Shown in pieces: positions 7,476-7,887 of a DNA stretch of 7,887 nucleotides (its first letter is position 1; the number at the start of each line of letters is the position of its first letter). The DNA comes from Candidatus Sulfotelmatobacter sp. (GTDB lineage: Bacteria; Acidobacteriota; Terriglobia; Terriglobales; Acidobacteriaceae): contig JASHRB010000041.1 in the NCBI GenBank assembly GCA_030037575.1, positions 1-7,887 of the forward strand. Direction: 5' to 3'. The position numbers and the translations under genes were made by a program. Under the pieces are notes generated by a model, which was not told the DNA's origin, did no database searches, and worked only from the letters and a program-made list of their open reading frames with translations.

Positions 7476-7678
7476 ACAGTGGCGGTGACTTTGGTTACCC
7501 CGCCCTGGCGGTGCCCAGCTTGAGCGGCTCGAAGAATTGGCGGGCTGTAGGCCCCGCCCAGGTGACTCCCCGGCGGCCGCTGAGTGCAACAACCGGTGTG
7601 GGCGGGTCGAGCCGCTTCCCTTGCTTGTAAGCACAAACCGATTGCCGGGGCGTGGGGGTTTTCATGCCGCGAAATCAT
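7472..7678 (-). CDS. Doubtful short ORF with strong Shine-Dalgarno upstream of tig
   Basis: ATG at 7678 begins a 68-codon frame ending at TGA 7474-7472. TAAGGAG stands 6 nt before the ATG, a better ribosome-binding site than that of any proven gene here. The product (starting MISRHENPHA) is rich in Pro, Ala, Arg, Gly and His, has no transmembrane segment or domain I recognise, and is read through the GC-rich dyad element, so its composition may reflect the DNA rather than a protein. Its stop codon lies inside the TTGACG -35 of tig. It could be a leader peptide, a small protein or a chance ORF; I favour chance or leader peptide. Confidence 0.2.
   Translation of the reverse strand: MISRHENPHAPAIGLCLQAREAARPAHTGCCTQRPPGSHLGGAYSPPILRAAQAGHRQGGVTKVTATV
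7523..7616 (-). repeat. Compound inverted repeat / structured RNA candidate upstream of tig
   Basis: Outer arms AGCGGCTCGA (7523-7532) and TCGAGCCGCT (7607-7616) are an exact 10-bp inverted repeat. Directly inside on one side, TGGGCGGG (7599-7606) pairs exactly with CCCGCCCA (7553-7560), leaving a 20-nt bulge (7533-7552) on the other side and a 38-nt inner loop. The bulge carries GGCGGG (7539-7544), which can instead pair with CCCGCC (7553-7558), so two exclusive folds exist. It is not followed by a T-run. No known RNA family was recognised; it may be a regulatory leader, a small RNA or a REP-like DNA repeat. Confidence 0.5.
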
Positions 7679-7887
7679 GGCCAACTCCTTAGGTTGCGAA
7701 CTGAGCATAGCCTGAGGCCCATGGGGCCGCAATCAGCCACTAGATGCTATATTGACTATTGATGTAGCGACCTTGCTCTTGTCGTGATGTTGATCAAATA
7801 ATGATCGCCTTGGATGATTCGAGGTCGAGGTTTTGATGCGCGACCTCATGGGCCATGACCGCAGGCCGGTCGCTTTTCTTGTTCATT

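Larger units (their letters stand above)
7439..7887. other. 449-nt region upstream of tig with no recognised gene
   Basis: No protein family, tRNA or known structured RNA could be recognised here on either strand. It holds the tig promoter candidate, a two-part dyad at 7523-7616, a 68-codon ORF with a strong Shine-Dalgarno (7472-7678, minus), several small dyads (GGCCC/GGGCC at 7716-7728; TGCTT/AAGCA around 7623-7634; GAGGTCG/CGACCTC at 7821-7847), and a 30-codon minus-strand ORF at 7794-7886 touching the right edge. The motif GGCGGG or its complement recurs at 7539-7544, 7553-7558 and 7601-7606. Both a long regulatory leader or small RNA and a degenerate intergenic repeat would fit. Confidence 0.6.

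Noticed and set aside
7472..7490. CCGCCACTGTTTGAC on the minus strand, resembling the B12 box of cobalamin riboswitches
   Set aside because: The other conserved blocks of the riboswitch are not found upstream, and trigger factor is not a known B12-regulated gene; a short match only.
6389..7630. 413-codon open frame on the plus strand opposite tig
   Set aside because: It is a shadow of the trigger factor codons; the translation shows no family features, and it runs on into the GC-rich dyad region.
7857..7880. GACCG-CAGGC-CGGTC hairpin followed by GCTTTTCTTG on the plus strand, resembling a terminator
   Set aside because: There is no plus-strand gene for it to end, the stem is only 5 bp, and the T-run is offset and interrupted.

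Overview
The window is about 7.9 kb of bacterial chromosome with all recognisable genes on the minus strand. In transcription order (high to low coordinate) they are tig (trigger factor), clpP, clpX, lon, engB/ysxC, and the first 233 codons of an extended-SDR nucleotide-sugar epimerase that runs off the left edge. The moderately high GC, frequent GTG starts and the block tig-clpP-clpX-lon followed by engB suggest a Gram-negative-type soil or sediment bacterium. Acidobacteriota (Terriglobia/Koribacter-like) is my best guess from the look of the proteins, but I could not run a search.

Layout. 7439-7887 holds no recognisable gene. It contains a compact GC-rich dyad element (7523-7616), a short ORF with a strong Shine-Dalgarno (7472-7678), a candidate tig promoter (7446-7475) and a 30-codon ORF at the right edge. 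6158-7438 is tig, followed by clpP (5459 to about 6085), clpX (4102-5376) and lon (1606-4023), with gaps of roughly 60-80 nt carrying short dyads. A 140-nt gap with a weak terminator-like hairpin separates lon from engB (848-1459). A further 146 nt with TCGCGA repeats precedes the epimerase (1-701).

How the genes work together. Trigger factor meets nascent chains at the ribosome. ClpX unfolds tagged or damaged proteins and feeds them to the ClpP chamber, and Lon degrades misfolded and regulatory proteins on its own. EngB is a GTPase for large-subunit assembly. The block is therefore a protein birth, quality-control and turnover cluster. It combines the enterobacterial order (tig-clpP-clpX-lon) with the Bacillus lon-ysxC junction. 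The epimerase belongs to surface-polysaccharide sugar metabolism and looks like a separate transcription unit.

The coding genes are ordinary and well conserved. The most interesting signals concern translation initiation and the tig upstream region. Both tig and the epimerase lack a Shine-Dalgarno, and each has a -10-like hexamer ending exactly 7 nt before the start codon, the geometry expected for leaderless mRNAs. The genes inside the cluster (clpX, lon) have clear Shine-Dalgarno sequences. I found no CRISPR array, insertion sequence, tRNA or rRNA.
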